DNA of 64,000 bases from NCBI RefSeq assembly GCF_012489685.1, contig NC_080044.1:17340369-17404368 (forward strand). The letters are read 5' to 3'. The notes below the pieces were generated by a model. It was not told the origin of the DNA, ran no database searches, and saw only the letters and a program-made list of their open reading frames with translations. The DNA comes from Lotus japonicus (Eukaryota > Streptophyta > Magnoliopsida > Fabales > Fabaceae). How positions within the stretch are numbered: the first letter of the stretch is position 1; each line of letters starts with the position of its first letter. This document shows, one piece after another, positions 35,301 to 47,300 of the stretch. Position numbers and translations under genes: made by a program.

Positions 35301-35450
35301 CAATAAGATATGAGCTTTTGACTTTCACCCTTATAGATTGATATATTGATGATTTTCATTTTTTTAGAAGTATACCACTTTAATGATAAAAGAATAAGAA
35401 AAAAAAAAGAAAAGGTAGGGTGAGTAGAGACAAGGGTGGTAGAGAGAGTC
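35301..35450. other. Upstream region of the DUF4408-like gene
   Basis: Purine-rich DNA just before the TATA box at 35451. No defined cis-element recognised apart from the TATA box itself. Confidence 0.35.
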
Positions 35451-35458
35451 TATAAAAG
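35451..35458 (+). promoter_or_regulatory. TATA box of the DUF4408-like gene
   Basis: TATAAAAG stands alone in a purine-rich stretch, about 30 bases before a likely transcription start near 35480. A pyrimidine-rich 180-base leader full of TCTCTC and CTTC then runs to the ATG at 35663, a typical plant core promoter layout. Confidence 0.7.
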
Positions 35459-35662
35459 ACCAATGTTGGGGTGTTCATAAGTTCACTGATGCAAAGCTGG
35501 AGTCTCCCTACAGCTACACATCACATCATCAACTCATGTTCTCTCTCTTACTCCTTCACTTCACTTTCAATTTCTGTTCCTTTCATCATCTTCCTTCCAA
35601 CTTCTAAAACCAATTAAAACACTCTTGTTTCAAACTCCATTGTTCCTCTTCTCTCTCTCACA

Positions 35663-36400
35663 ATGGAAACAGAGAAAGCCAACTCCATTCAAACCTACAA
35701 TCTCCTCTCCGCCATCCCCAAAACCTTCCGCATTCTGGAAATCATCGTCGCCGTTATGCTCCTCTCCTGGACCCTCACGCGCCTCCCCTCCGCCCTCACC
35801 GTCTCCGCCGGTTTCCTCAGCTGCCTCGCCGCTAGCCCTCTCTTCATCTTCGCCGTCTCCAACGCCATCATCGCCGCTTTAATCGCCCAATCCGGCCGCT
35901 TCTCCGCCCAAACCGCCGCAGATGACGCCGCCGCCGGACTCCACCGCGAGTTCCTCAACAGCCGCAACTCCGTCCCTGATCCTCCCTCTCCCGCCGACGC
36001 TCCGGAGTGCCAGGACAAGGAGGTCATCATCTCCGAGACGGTACCGGATACAAACGCCGGAGTGGGTTCCGATGTTGTTAGTTACCGGCGGAGCGAATCC
36101 AAGGAGGAGGTTATCACCGAGACGGTTCAGGATAGTGCGGTTGCGGACGCCGGAGTTGGTTCTGATGTGGTGAGTTACCGGCGGAGCCAGTCGGAGAAGT
36201 GGAAAAGAGCGGCGCGACGGAAAGAGCTCCGGCGATCGGAGACGGAGAAGCAGCGAGAAAACGGCGGCGATGAAATCTTGTACCCGCAGGATGAGCTGAG
36301 CAATGAGGAGTTCCAGCGCACCATAGATGCGTTCATCGCCAAGCAAATGAGGTTTCTGAGGGAAGAGTCTTCCGCCATTGTTGTTCAGAAACCATGTTAG
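35663..36400 (+). CDS. DUF4408/DUF761-like membrane protein, single exon
   Basis: An intronless frame of 245 codons, GC-rich in third positions unlike the flanking DNA. Residues 10-75 fit a DUF4408-type N-terminus with two hydrophobic helices (about 25-45 and 50-75) around SWTLTRLPSALTVSAGF. Residues 205-236, with DELSNEEFQRTIDAFIAKQM, match the short DUF761-like C-terminal motif. The middle is charged and probably disordered, and it contains a direct repeat: 120-146 and 149-177 share GVGSDVVSYRRS and an acidic lead. Function of the family is unknown; members are often stress-responsive membrane proteins. The ATG at 35663 has a good context (TCACAATGG) and follows a clear TATA box. Its position suggests it could be the counterpart of Arabidopsis AT5G66440, which I recall only vaguely. 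Confidence 0.9.
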   Translation: METEKANSIQTYNLLSAIPKTFRILEIIVAVMLLSWTLTRLPSALTVSAGFLSCLAASPLFIFAVSNAIIAALIAQSGRFSAQTAADDAAAGLHREFLNSRNSVPDPPSPADAPECQDKEVIISETVPDTNAGVGSDVVSYRRSESKEEVITETVQDSAVADAGVGSDVVSYRRSQSEKWKRAARRKELRRSETEKQRENGGDEILYPQDELSNEEFQRTIDAFIAKQMRFLREESSAIVVQKPC

Positions 36401-36540
36401 ATTTAGAAACTAAGAAAAAATATTGACCAAAAATTGCGCTCAAAAATCAAAATCCAAATGAAATTAATGTTCATATTCCCCCCTATGCTATATAAAATTG
36501 ACAAATATTCTCTATAATTTATCTTTGAGTTCTTGTACTA

Positions 36541-36806
36541 GGCCCCATTTGGAAGAGCTTATTTGAGCTTATCTGATAGCATAAGCTCTTATGTCAGTGT
36601 TTGGGAGAGCTTATGCAAACAGCTGATGGCCTACCATAAGCTGTTTCGAGCTTATTTTCATAAGCTACTCAGGATAGCTTATGAAAAAGAGCTTATGCTT
36701 ATATATAGCTTATTTTCGATTTATTTCAATAAATATTTTAAAATAGCTTATAAATAAGCGCTTATGGTTATAAGCGCTTAATTAAGCTGTGATTCCAAAC
36801 GGGGTC
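36541..36806. repeat. MITE, 266 bp, GGCCCC...GGGGTC ends
   Basis: The left end GGCCCCATTTGG and right end CCAAACGGGGTC are near-perfect inverted repeats flanked by TA on both sides. The interior is made of AGCTTATTTGAGCTTAT and ATAAGCGCTTAT motifs and folds back on itself. It is about 140 bases downstream of the DUF4408-like stop codon, so it may lie in or near its 3' UTR. Same family as 10890-11157. Confidence 0.8.
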
Positions 36807-39215
36807 TACCTATGTAGTTTTTATTGTATAAACCACATAGACTTAGTCATATTCGGATGTCGATAATTCCAAATTCAAGATTTATTCATAGTTACATAAA
36901 TGCATTAAATAAAAGAGGCGATTCAAAAATGAAGCGAAAGCGAGAAATTGAGAATGTTGGCTTGAGTAATACAAACATTGGGAAGAATCCAATGCATCGA
37001 ACCTAAATGTTCCTCTGCAAGGTTTGTCCACGAAGGGTGACTCAGAGCCCAAGATTAGGTCAAAAAGCATAGTCGATGGACAACAGGTGAATATCTACCC
37101 CTTGTTGGTCCCGAGGGACGACCGTCAAATAACTTCCAACTTATTTGTAAGGAATATTCTAGCGGTGTTTTTTTATCGCTATCCGGGTGTGTTGTGTAAG
37201 CATGAAATCTGAGAGCACTTTGGTACTCAGTCTAATTTGCCTTGTTGATAATTGAGTTATCTCTTTCGCAATATTAAGTTATTAATTATCTATGTAGATT
37301 TAGTTTCTTAATTGTGTCTAATGATAAATTAACCATGTGTAATTCTTCATAAGATTTTTTTGACCAAAATAAGGGTCAATGACGTGGAATAATAGAATAG
37401 AACAGAACCAACCATGAAGCTTTAGGAATATATTCCAACGTTTTTTAAATGGTTTACTTGATCAAAATAATAATACATTTGAACAAGAATTGGAATAAAT
37501 GCTGATCTTATTCTACGGCTGTAGTTGGTAATAGAGGAAAATGGAAATAGTTTGCTGGTTTGATATCGGAAAAAGAAAGGGAATGGAATTGTATTCTTAA
37601 TATAACGTGAATGGCTGATGCTTAATTAGTTCAAGCAGCATCCAGAAAGCATTTCAAGTGAGCTTGTTTAGATCCAGGTTTTCTCTCGGATCAGTGGATC
37701 ACATGTTCAAGTTTCATAGAAAGAGGATTATAGAATGAAAAGCAATGGAGTTTGGATTCTCAATTCCTCTAGTTGGTAACTTCAAAGACCAGTCACATTT
37801 ATTCAAGATAAGGTTAATGACATGCCCAATATCATGCTTCACCCAAATGTCTCTTTATCTCTCTTTATCCGAAATTCGAATGATTCAATTTATATCTATT
37901 TATCTAAAACATTCACATCAATTTTATATCTACAGAAATAAAATAAAATGAATTGGTCAAATTTACAAATAAAGATAAGTGGGAATTAACTTTATTCCAT
38001 TAATATTTTCTAGGCTTAAATATGTTGGAGGTCCCAGTAATACTGAGGTTCTTTAATTTAGGCCCCTACAAATGATTTTTTGATCAGATTAGGATAAAAG
38101 TCATATAAATAACTTCATCCCATTATTATTTCTAAGCTTAATATTGAAGTTCTTTAATTTAGGTCCCTTCAAATTGTTATTTGAAAAATTCCGTGAAGAT
38201 AAATTAATATGGTGGTTTTTTCCCCTGCCTATTACAAAAATCACACAAACCTCACCACTAGGCTGCAGGAAAGCTTGGTGTTATTTGTCCATGGTTTTGT
38301 ATTTATTTAAGATATTAGACAAAACTTATGTCTCCATCTTTCGGATTGATCATCAATTTTTTCAGCATCCTAAAATGTATTTCTTTTTCTAGACTCACCG
38401 TTTTTTTAAAGTGTTCATCTTCAAAATAATCTAGAAAAATTACATAAATCTTCATCTTTTAGTGAATTGGAAGATGAAACCCAAAAATTAAACCCAGCAA
38501 AGGCAAGGAAAGAAATTCAGAGCTAGTGGAATAATGTTTGGTTCACACCTCAAAGTAGAGGTGGAAAGAGGTGGAGGAGCAGAGAGATAGGAAGAAAAAA
38601 GAGAGAAAATAAAAGATGTGATAGATGATTTGATTGATAAAAAGAGAGAAATAAATAAAAAATAAAGGTGGAAAAGATGTGAGGGGTGTGTATGTATCAT
38701 AACTCGAGCTAGTGAGGAAGACAAAAATCGAAGATAAAGATTAAATTGATGAGTCTGGAAGATGAAGACATAAAAAGAAAAATTTAAATTGATGAATTAG
38801 AAAGATGAAACTCAAAAATCGAACCCCAAGCCCACAAATTATCATCTTCTTCTTCTTCCTCCCTGTGCTGAATAGTGAACAACAACCCAACAACCACAAG
38901 GAGGAATGAACGAAAACCTTGATGAGTTGATTCCTAACACTAACCCCTCTCTCTCAAATTCAAAACCCTTCGATCTAAGCATTGTTCGCGTATGAAAGTG
39001 CATGCACAAAAACATAGCAAATGGAAGAAGACTCATATGTTCAGTGAATTAGAACCTTTGTGAAGAGAGAACAAAAAGTAGTGGGACCCTTATCTTTTTC
39101 GGGTATTGATTATTTTGTGAAGAATTGGCCTGACGACTATTGACATTTTTTAATTTTTTTTCATTCTTATCATTTACCACATTACTCTTTCCTTTGGTAT
39201 TGACCATATAAAGGT
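36807..39215. other. Unrecognised intergenic DNA
   Basis: No gene recognised. Bases 38010-38170 contain GGCTTAAATATGTTGGAGGT and two copies of GTTCTTTAATTTAGG(C/T)CCC, phrases common in legume MULE ends, so worn transposon ends are likely. Open frames here are short and without motifs. Confidence 0.4.
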
Positions 39216-39714
39216 AAAGTTGACCTAGGAAAGTTGAGAAAGGAGGAAGAAAGAAGAAGGGGCCTATCGAGAGCTCAAGCGGGACTAAGGGAGCCGAAGA
39301 TGTGGATGATGTGGCGGAACCAATAGGGAAGGAGCTGATGGTGCTGTCAGTGGAGCTGTCAGAGCCTTATGTCGTCTTGACTAGGGCGCGGAGCGCAATC
39401 TTGATAGGTAAACGCCTTGGCATGACATACGATTGCACAGATGGTGTTGCCCAGTTCCAGATTGCAGCCCAGATCAATTCGCGCTAGCCTTCCTAGGTTT
39501 GTACAGGTCTAGTTTTAGGTGGTTGGTTTGATTTGGGGGTCTTGTGGGGTTTTTGGTTGTCCCTGATCTTGTGGTTTATAGGATTTTAGGCTGGTGCTTT
39601 GGGCGGGTTGAGTTTGCCGATTTTACTATTTTTTAAGCCCTTTTGAGGAGGGTTGTAAATCCATGTCATTTCCTCATCAATGGGTATTCATTTTACTTTG
39701 AAAAAAAAGTTGAC
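39216..39714 (+). mobile_element. 5'-truncated LINE (L1 type) with target duplication
   Basis: The element body, about 39225-39705, ends in a 61-codon frame (39302-39487) like the very C-terminus of some plant LINEs. A roughly 210-base 3' UTR and a short poly(A) tail (CTTTGAAAAAAAA) follow. AAAGTTGAC occurs directly before (39216-39224) and directly after (39706-39714), a 9-base target duplication. Severe 5' truncation is the usual fate of L1 insertions. Confidence 0.75.
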
Positions 39715-40687
39715 AATTTCTTTTAAAAGTTAGTTGTCCTATTCTCAATTTCAATTAAACCAAACAAAATAAGAAATTATCAACTATATATCTTCTATTT
39801 TTTTCACCACTTTTTATCTATTCATATTTTATCTTCTCATTTCCTTTAGTATATACTTCTCTTTTGAATTCACATTGTGTCTCTACATCAATAGAACAAC
39901 TCAGAGTCGCCAATGATCCATATTTGAGAAACAGAAAATCTTTAACTATCAATTCAGTATCATTCACCTAGCCATGCATTATGTTACCACATTGTGCTAA
40001 CTACAAATTTGATTTAGCCTGTTCCTGTGAAATTATTACCACTCACTTTTTCTTATTGCTATACATATTGTCTTGTCAATCAGTCTGTACTTACCATATC
40101 GCATTCACCACCCCGTCCCCCACCCTCTTCCAACTTTTTTTTATTTTTATTTTTTAATGTGCTTTTGCCTTCGGCAAAAGGTTTCTCCCGTGTATAATTA
40201 ATCCCAATCATTGTTAAATTATGTGTTGATTATTATAAAAACAAAGTTTCTGTATTACTAGCTTCCATTTTCCTTGTTACACTTTTACTTTCTGTCCAAG
40301 AGATTATATAATCTTTGATAAATCTTGATTATGTTGCCGCCAAGCCTTTCCGTTTTTCCAAAATGTCCTTTTTCCCTTCCATCCTTTTTGCTCCTCTTAT
40401 TGGGATTGTCATGATTACTTCCACAAACACATGAATATTGGAGTGGTTAGGTTAGTTTTCTCATGGAAATAGATGTATAATTCTCAAATTCTTATTTTAA
40501 AAAAATCTCAAATTCTTGAGCAACTTTTACTTTCATTAATTAACTTCATGGAATAATAGGCAAAAAGTGATAAAGGAAAAAGAAGTTCACGAGGAGCTCA
40601 AGCACTTTCACGCTCACAAACACCTCATCACCCATTTTGTTGTCTTCAATTCAATTGGTTTCCTTTAGGGGTCTTATATCACTTTGT
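39715..40687. other. Unrecognised AT-rich intergenic DNA
   Basis: No gene seen. An 8-base-pair perfect hairpin, CTTTTGCC-TTC-GGCAAAAG, lies at 40162-40180. It may be a chance or transposon-end feature. Confidence 0.35.
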
Positions 40688-41027
40688 GGGTGTGTTTGGA
40701 TGCACGTTGGATCATGTCTGATCCACGTTTAAAGACCTCAAACGTGATTTTCCCATCTCCATTGATGTTTGGATGCTAAATGCTGATCCAATTCTGGCCC
40801 CAGAATTGGATCCATCCTAACACAACAATTTGTTGCTTCAGCATCAATGCTGATCCAATTGTCCCCTCACCCTTTTACAGATCCAATTCAAGTCTATCAG
40901 ATCCAATTCCTGATAAATGTATCCAAACATAAATCACGTCACTCAAACTCACGTTTACCAGATCCAATTCTTCCAGATTCAATTCTGGCCAGATCCAATT
41001 CTGCTAACGCTAATCCAAACACACACT
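40688..41027. repeat. Fold-back MITE, ~340 bp, GTGTGTTTGGAT ends
   Basis: GTGTGTTTGGAT at the left and ATCCAAACACAC at the right are inverted. The interior repeats CAGATCCAATTC and GATCCAATT on both strands, so the whole element folds back. No clean target duplication was found. Confidence 0.7.
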
Positions 41028-43184
41028 GTATAAATTGGCTGGAGTAACATGGTTTATTTGGTAGTACTTGTAATGATTTTTTAGTGGTGGGTACCAACAG
41101 ATTGCTGCTTTATTGAGGGCAGAGACAAAAGCATTAAGCATTAAACAAATCTAGCAGCTTCTCCTATCCATTGGTCGGAGAAAATTTTGATTGACATTGG
41201 GGCTTTTTAAAATCTAACACTCAATTATTCAGAAAAGTTGAAATCTTCTATAGTCATTCGAAAATATGCAAAATCAGAAGGTGTTTAACTCAGAAAAGTT
41301 AACTGTTTGGATTAGGGTTTGTTACAATTAGTTTGAAAAAGTGATTTTTGTTGAATAATGCTATGAAAATTCAATTGATGCAAAAGCTATTCTTTCAAAT
41401 TTATAGAAAAATTGATTTTGTGTCTCAAATCAATTCTCTAAAATTACTCTTATATCTTGAACCAATTATATATTTCAAAAGTTTAAACTTGTTGGTTAAA
41501 AAAAAACACATAATAATTTTTATATTATACTTGTAATAGGCGTCATCATTCCCATTGTGTGAAACTCATTTTTTTCTTATGATAATGGAGCAACAATAAT
41601 TAAATTCTAAACCATTTGATTATAGAGGTTTTGGTATCATGTAAGAAGAAATTATTGATATGCATCTGATTAAGAGGTCACCCTTGAGACATTGTTTGTG
41701 GCTTGACGACCATTTGATTGTCGAGACTCTAATATCATGCCACATATCAATTTTATTTTTTGGTGTAAGACATGCATCCTCTTCGAAAGAATTATGTTCG
41801 AGTAAAAAACATATATATTTTTTATGAGATTAACTCTTCTAATAGAGTTCTTTCCGTCTATAAGAGTAGAACCGAAACCTGGAGAATCAATTGGTAAAGA
41901 AAATTTGAATTAATAATTTTGCATTTTACTTCTAATATTCCAAGCATGACTATTTTCGGATAAAATTGATTTTACTTCATCAGAATTATTTTTAGATTTT
42001 TTTAAGGTGAAACTAAACACTCTCTAATTGTGAGGGCCAATTTTGGGTGTTACTAGCTTTTTTTTTTTTTTACACTCTTCTACCAAGCTATTACTCTAGT
42101 ATGCCTATATAAGGGACCCACTAGCTTGGAAAGCTCTATATTCCCAAACCCACTTCATTTTTTAAACAGCATAAAAACAGGCAGGGTCATGAATTCATGA
42201 TTATGTTTAAGGTTCAGACAAATGTTTTTTCAAATTTTATATTATCTGCCCACCGGCATAATCTAATCCAATTCATGTATTAAACAGTTTAAAGAATTGA
42301 GCATTCCCATCTTTATTGATTTTTAAATGGCAAACAAGGTTCCTTTGAGTCAGCAATAACAAAGACTGCAACATGACCCCATTTTTATCCTAGTGAAATT
42401 ACCAAACAATATCTCACTACCCAAAACTGCAAGCATATTAACCTTTCTTCAGGTTTGTACCTATTACAACCACAGTCACCAATCATAGGAAGAGAAATCA
42501 TGTAAGTCAGAGTGGCAGATAGATACCTTGCCTCTCTTCCCTGAGTCATCAGCAAGAGCTAGCAATGAAGGCTATAAGACAAAGCAAATGCTGGCTTATT
42601 ATCTTCCAGCAGTGATACAGATCATCCATTAATGGAAACTTGGACAGATTTGGGAACATGATAGTCTCTGTATCAAGCACATTTTGAATCCCAATGTGAG
42701 GGAAAAGGATAGGGCTACTGCCTCTACAGGTGATATTGAAAAGCAACCCAAATTGAAAAGCATAAATACAGAGTAAAACAAAACAGGAGAAAGGACAATG
42801 AATCAATTATAGTAAACAGAAAAGGAAAGACTGGAATTTTTACAGCACCATCACTCCAGCAGGAAACTATGACGGATTAAGTAAGTAAAAGTCCCATGAG
42901 CGTTGAACTATTTATCGCAGGAGGGAAAAGAAGTATCAAATCGTTGTTCTTTAAATAAATTGTTATAGCAATTTAGACTCGGATGTTGTAAAGGCCAACA
43001 AATCTCTCCAAGAGTATGGCTTGGCTTCTGAAGATTAAATTTTTGACATAAGAATTTAAATAGCTACTTCTTACCACTTTTGAATTCAACTAAAAGAAAC
43101 AAATTGTTGATACACGTCTAGACAAGGTTTAGAGTTCAGGGGTTAGAGTACATGTTAATTTCTCAGTTGCTTGCTTGGTTGCAA

Positions 43185-43186
<2 letters not shown>
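41028..43186. other. Unrecognised intergenic DNA
   Basis: No gene recognised. An 85-codon minus-strand frame at 42549-42806 has no motif. Parts around 41290-42030 read like a worn transposon with CACTCTCTAATT and AAACTAAACAC near its end. Confidence 0.35.

Positions 43187-43231
<45 letters not shown>
43187..43231. repeat. (AT)n microsatellite
   Basis: About 22 uninterrupted AT units. Likely length-polymorphic and prone to assembly or read-length errors. Confidence 0.95.
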
Positions 43232-43233
<2 letters not shown>

Positions 43234-43288
43234 GACTACCATACTGAGTCAAATTTTGAGACATATATTGTATATAAATTAAAAAAAA

Positions 43289-43473
43289 TTAATGGTTAAA
43301 TTAATCCCTAATTTTATAAACGAGTTTGATTTTAATCATTTGACAGAAAAATAAAGTTTAGTGACGGTAAAAATAACTTGTAATTATGAAAATGATCGCC
43401 TCTAAACGTCATTTTTCCACCAAAAGACTAAAATCAAACTCACTTATAAAATCACACACTAATTCAACCATTA
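43289..43473. repeat. Fold-back MITE, ~185 bp
   Basis: The left arm TAATGGTTAAATTAATCCCT and the right arm ending ACTAATTCAACCATTA are inverted. The inner arms CGAGTTTGATTTTA and TAAAATCAAACTC also pair. A similar, more worn piece occurs at about 45890-45985. Confidence 0.7.
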
Positions 43474-46328
43474 TTTCTAAAAAAATATACTCCAAGCCCT
43501 CTTCTGGATTATATCCAAAGATTAATCTATCATTAGATCAATGAGTTTCAGCAAAAGAAGAAAATAACTAATTAGTGGATAGAAAAGTTTCCAGCAAAAT
43601 TATTGTTTTGGCATGTCTGTAATTTAGCCTTTTGGCCTAGTTACAGTAAGGATGAGTTAGGTTCCTAGAATATATCCTATTTTATACTATATACTATTTT
43701 CAAAATTAAAAAGTGGGAACTCCGTCAAGTGTCACCTCTCATTGTATGTCTTCCTTCATATATTTTTACTCTCATACTATAATTAGTAGTAGATACTGTT
43801 ATATTTATATTTTTAATTTTTAGTAATTAAAATATTAAATATTTTCATATTTAATGAACTTGGGACAAGACGAGACCGGATTGGGTCTGGACACCCTGAT
43901 CCTCCTCAATAACACATTCTTTCCAACCCCTAGTGAAATTAGTTTACCAAAAAGTAAGTATTGAATTACATTTATCCTCATCTATGTTGGCTGCATAATG
44001 CAGCTGCCAGAAAGGATCTCAATTCGTGTTAGGACATATATTAGCAAAACTAGTTCTGATAAGAATAATTTATCTTGACCTTCCCTCAGTCATTTTCATA
44101 TTCTTATTTACTTGTGACACGCTTTATATAGTGTATAAATAACATTTTCTATTAGTTGTCTCTCTCCCATTTTAAAAAAATATATCTTTTAAGCACAGTT
44201 GAAAATTACATTTGATGTATTGAAATTTAATTAAGTATGGTTAATAAGACCCCATAATGCGTGAAATGTGAAAAGAAGTCAAGATCTTTAGTTATATTCA
44301 ATTGAGTTCAACTTAAAAACCGTATGCTTAAAAGATGTGAGTTTCTTAAGTGTGTGTTTGAATTAATGTATGCATAATTAATTATGGTAGAATTGGTTCT
44401 AATAGAGTTGAGTATTGTATGTGATTTATTTTTTGATCTATTTATAAAAATTAATGTTATAAAATTCAATTATAAAATCATATAACTGATTATGTTTAAC
44501 GTAAAAACGGCTATTTATTGTGGCAATTTGAATTGATTCTCTAGAATTCCATTTTGCTTTTATGATGCACCCGGTCATCATTTCAACTACTAAAAAATAA
44601 TTTTAACCTAGTAAAATCATTTTTATATAATTGATTGTGATATCCAAATCAAGCTCTAGAATTCATTATGGAATGATATGACAGAGGAGTGTTCTGTGCT
44701 CTTTCAAACGAAGAAAACTAAACAATAATTCATCACCTCCAACTTTGAGACATATGCAGTTAATAAAGAGAGGCTAAACTTAGTAAACTACACTAGCTAT
44801 TCAATGCCTCTACCTTTCTGTCTTTAATGCAAGGTTCATGCTATAAGGTGGGGCCATCAAGGAACCATAAGACTTTTGTATTCAAGGGCTATATACCTAT
44901 AATAAAGGGATGTTGGTCCTGCGGTAGCATGCTGGAAATTTTCCTTTTCTTTGCTAGTTTGTGATAATTTGGCAGTGTGATCAATTGCCTACACATTTTA
45001 CTAGCTGGTGAAATTTGAATTTGAATTTGGCCTGAGCTGCTAGTCACTCTCACATCATCAATATAAGTAGTGTTTTTTTATCTAATTTTCGAACGAACCA
45101 TTAATTCAGTTGACAATTTGGCTAAGCCTAATAACCTCAAATATTGATAGGTAACTAAGAATGTGACCCTGCAAAATCTGACGGTTCTAGACTAACCTTG
45201 CATGGAAGAGTCTTCTTCATTACTTGTCCCCAAAGTCATGCATCAATAATTGTTGAAGATTCGAAGAGTGCCAAGTTCTGATTGAATATGGAAGTTCTAG
45301 GGTATAGACACGTAATTCATATTTTCATTTCACTATATTTTGATCTTTAACTGTTCTAAAAGTTAGACTAAGAGCATGTTTGAAAAACTCAAAATCCACG
45401 TTTAGCCTGATCCACGTTTTCAGAAGTAATAAATAATTGCTTTTGGACTCCAGGATTCATGTTTGGAATCGAGTGTGGTAAAGATTAAATTGTCTCCCTA
45501 AAAGTGCATTTCTTAAGTATTGACATTTCGACATTGGGAGTTCAATTAACCACTTTTAATTACTTTGACCTACACTCATTTGAATTGAAACAATGACACA
45601 CCATAATTGACAAAACAATTAAATTAATTAATTAATCAATCTATGTTATGTTTAATTACTAATTAGTCAATTAAAAGTTTTAATCAATCAATTCTACCAT
45701 CTAAATCCTTGTCAGATTTCTTCAATTGTCTGTTGTTTCTAACGGGATGGAGCCCCAAGCTTGCAAACAGTTTTGTATTGGGCCTAAGTGGGCCGTAAGA
45801 CCCAATTCTAATATCCAAATGGGCCAAAACAAATCCTAAACTAAATTAAAATAAAGGGAGTGAAAGATAAAAATAAAAGTGTTAATAGTTAAAAAGTGTC
45901 CGTAATTATAAAAATGACTCACTAAACGTTATTTTTTTATCAAAATTAAACTCACTTATAAATTCAGGACCAATTTGACCATTAACCCAAAATAAAAGGA
46001 AACGGAAAAAGGAAGAAAGGAAGGTCACGAGGGGGAGAAGAAAGAAGAAACACTAATTCCTATCTTCTGCCGCCACCTTTCAACTCATCAGGCAAGTAGT
46101 GATCAAGTTGTTGCTCGACTAGGTGGTGGTTATGATTTATGACCGCATTAGTAGTATGTGTCGAAGCACAAGTTGTTTTGATATATGCCTATTTTTTGTA
46201 TTTCTTATTTTCACTAATCAATTATTGGGTTTTCGGTTTTTTCCTTTTATATTTTTTTATTAGTTAATTAAACTTAGCTATAACTAAAAATAAGAATAAA
46301 AGTGAAGTTAAACATTAAAAATAAATTA
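43474..46328. other. Unrecognised intergenic DNA
   Basis: No gene recognised. GTGTGTTTGAATTAATG at about 44353 and ATCCAAATCAAGC near 44642 may bound another worn MITE. A second MITE-like trace with TGATCCACGTTT is near 45400. TGGGCC motifs at about 45780-45830 are promoter-like but no gene follows. Confidence 0.35.
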
Positions 46329-46712
46329 CTCCCTCCGTTTCTTATTAACTGTCCACTTTGAAAAAAAAAATTTATTCCTATATATCTGTCCACTTAGAGT
46401 TTCAAAAGAGCAATAAATGATGTTTTTCCATGAAATATCCTTGCAGGAACAATAAATGCGGAAAGATAATATACGTTTTAAAAGGTGAAATAAGAAATCA
46501 AATAATACTTTTATAGAGTTTCAAAAGAGCAATAAATGATGTTTTTCCATGAAATATCCTTGCAGGAACAATAAATGCGGAAAGATAATATACGTTTTAA
46601 AGGGTGAAATAAGAAATCAAATAATACTTTTATGAAAAGTAACAAAATTAATGACACTCCTTAATATGTGTATTTCTTCTCTTACTGGACAGTTAAATAG
46701 GAACGAAGGTAG
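46329..46712. repeat. Stowaway-like MITE with an internal 119-bp tandem duplication
   Basis: The left end CTCCCTCCGTTTCTTATTAA pairs with the right end (read inverted CTACCTTCGTTCCTATTTAA), and both continue into ACTGTCCA. TA flanks both sides. Inside, a 119-base unit from about 46396 (AGAGTTTCAAAAGAGCAATA) is repeated at 46515 with a single visible difference, so the duplication is recent. Confidence 0.85.
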
Positions 46713-47222
46713 TACTGAAAATAATATAAAATTAGGTGCTGAGATAATTAATGACATCATCAAATATTTAACCAATTATATCTACCATTTTATTATGTAA
46801 TAGCTGTCTTCATTATTTTTGTTTAATTGAGGTTTGTAGTAGTCTATTTTAGGTGGTCTTTCTATTTGAAGATATAGGAGATGCGACATACAAGGGACAT
46901 AAGGGCACAAAGGGACAAACCGACTGCCAATATTATGTAAAATATCTTATATTGTGCAAGCTGTCCACGGAGCCCAAAAATTGCCTAATAATGACTTGTT
47001 GAGTTTGTGTTCACGTAAGTATTTCTCATCTGGTGACAATCTATGTTCCCCCGTTATTTCTCTTCCACACATTGGCATGCATGAATCAGTGCCAAGAAAA
47101 ATATGTTTTGCATTTTTAAAGATGATGTTGTTCGTTGAAAATGTGATAGAGTAGAGTTTCTTGGTTTTTGGGCTAGCTTTACATCTAGTTTCAAGTTTCA
47201 AAAAAAAAAGTTAGCTTTACAT
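46713..47222. other. Upstream region of the SABATH methyltransferase gene
   Basis: AT-rich DNA with short overlapping open frames (46947-47201) on both strands and no recognised motif. It includes the distal promoter of the methyltransferase gene. Confidence 0.35.
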
Positions 47223-47230
47223 CTATATAT
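47223..47230 (+). promoter_or_regulatory. Candidate TATA box of the SABATH gene
   Basis: CTATATATAC lies about 75 bases before the ATG at 47301, leaving a leader of about 45 bases. The position fits a core promoter. Confidence 0.55.
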
Positions 47231-47300
47231 ACTGTGATATGGGGCTCTGATTAAAGGCAAAGAAGCACCAAAAGATTGAGAGTGCAACAAGAGAAAAAGA

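Noticed and set aside
40162..40180. Perfect hairpin CTTTTGCC-TTC-GGCAAAAG as a terminator or Helitron end
   Set aside because: No CTRR follows at the right distance and plant genes do not use hairpin terminators.
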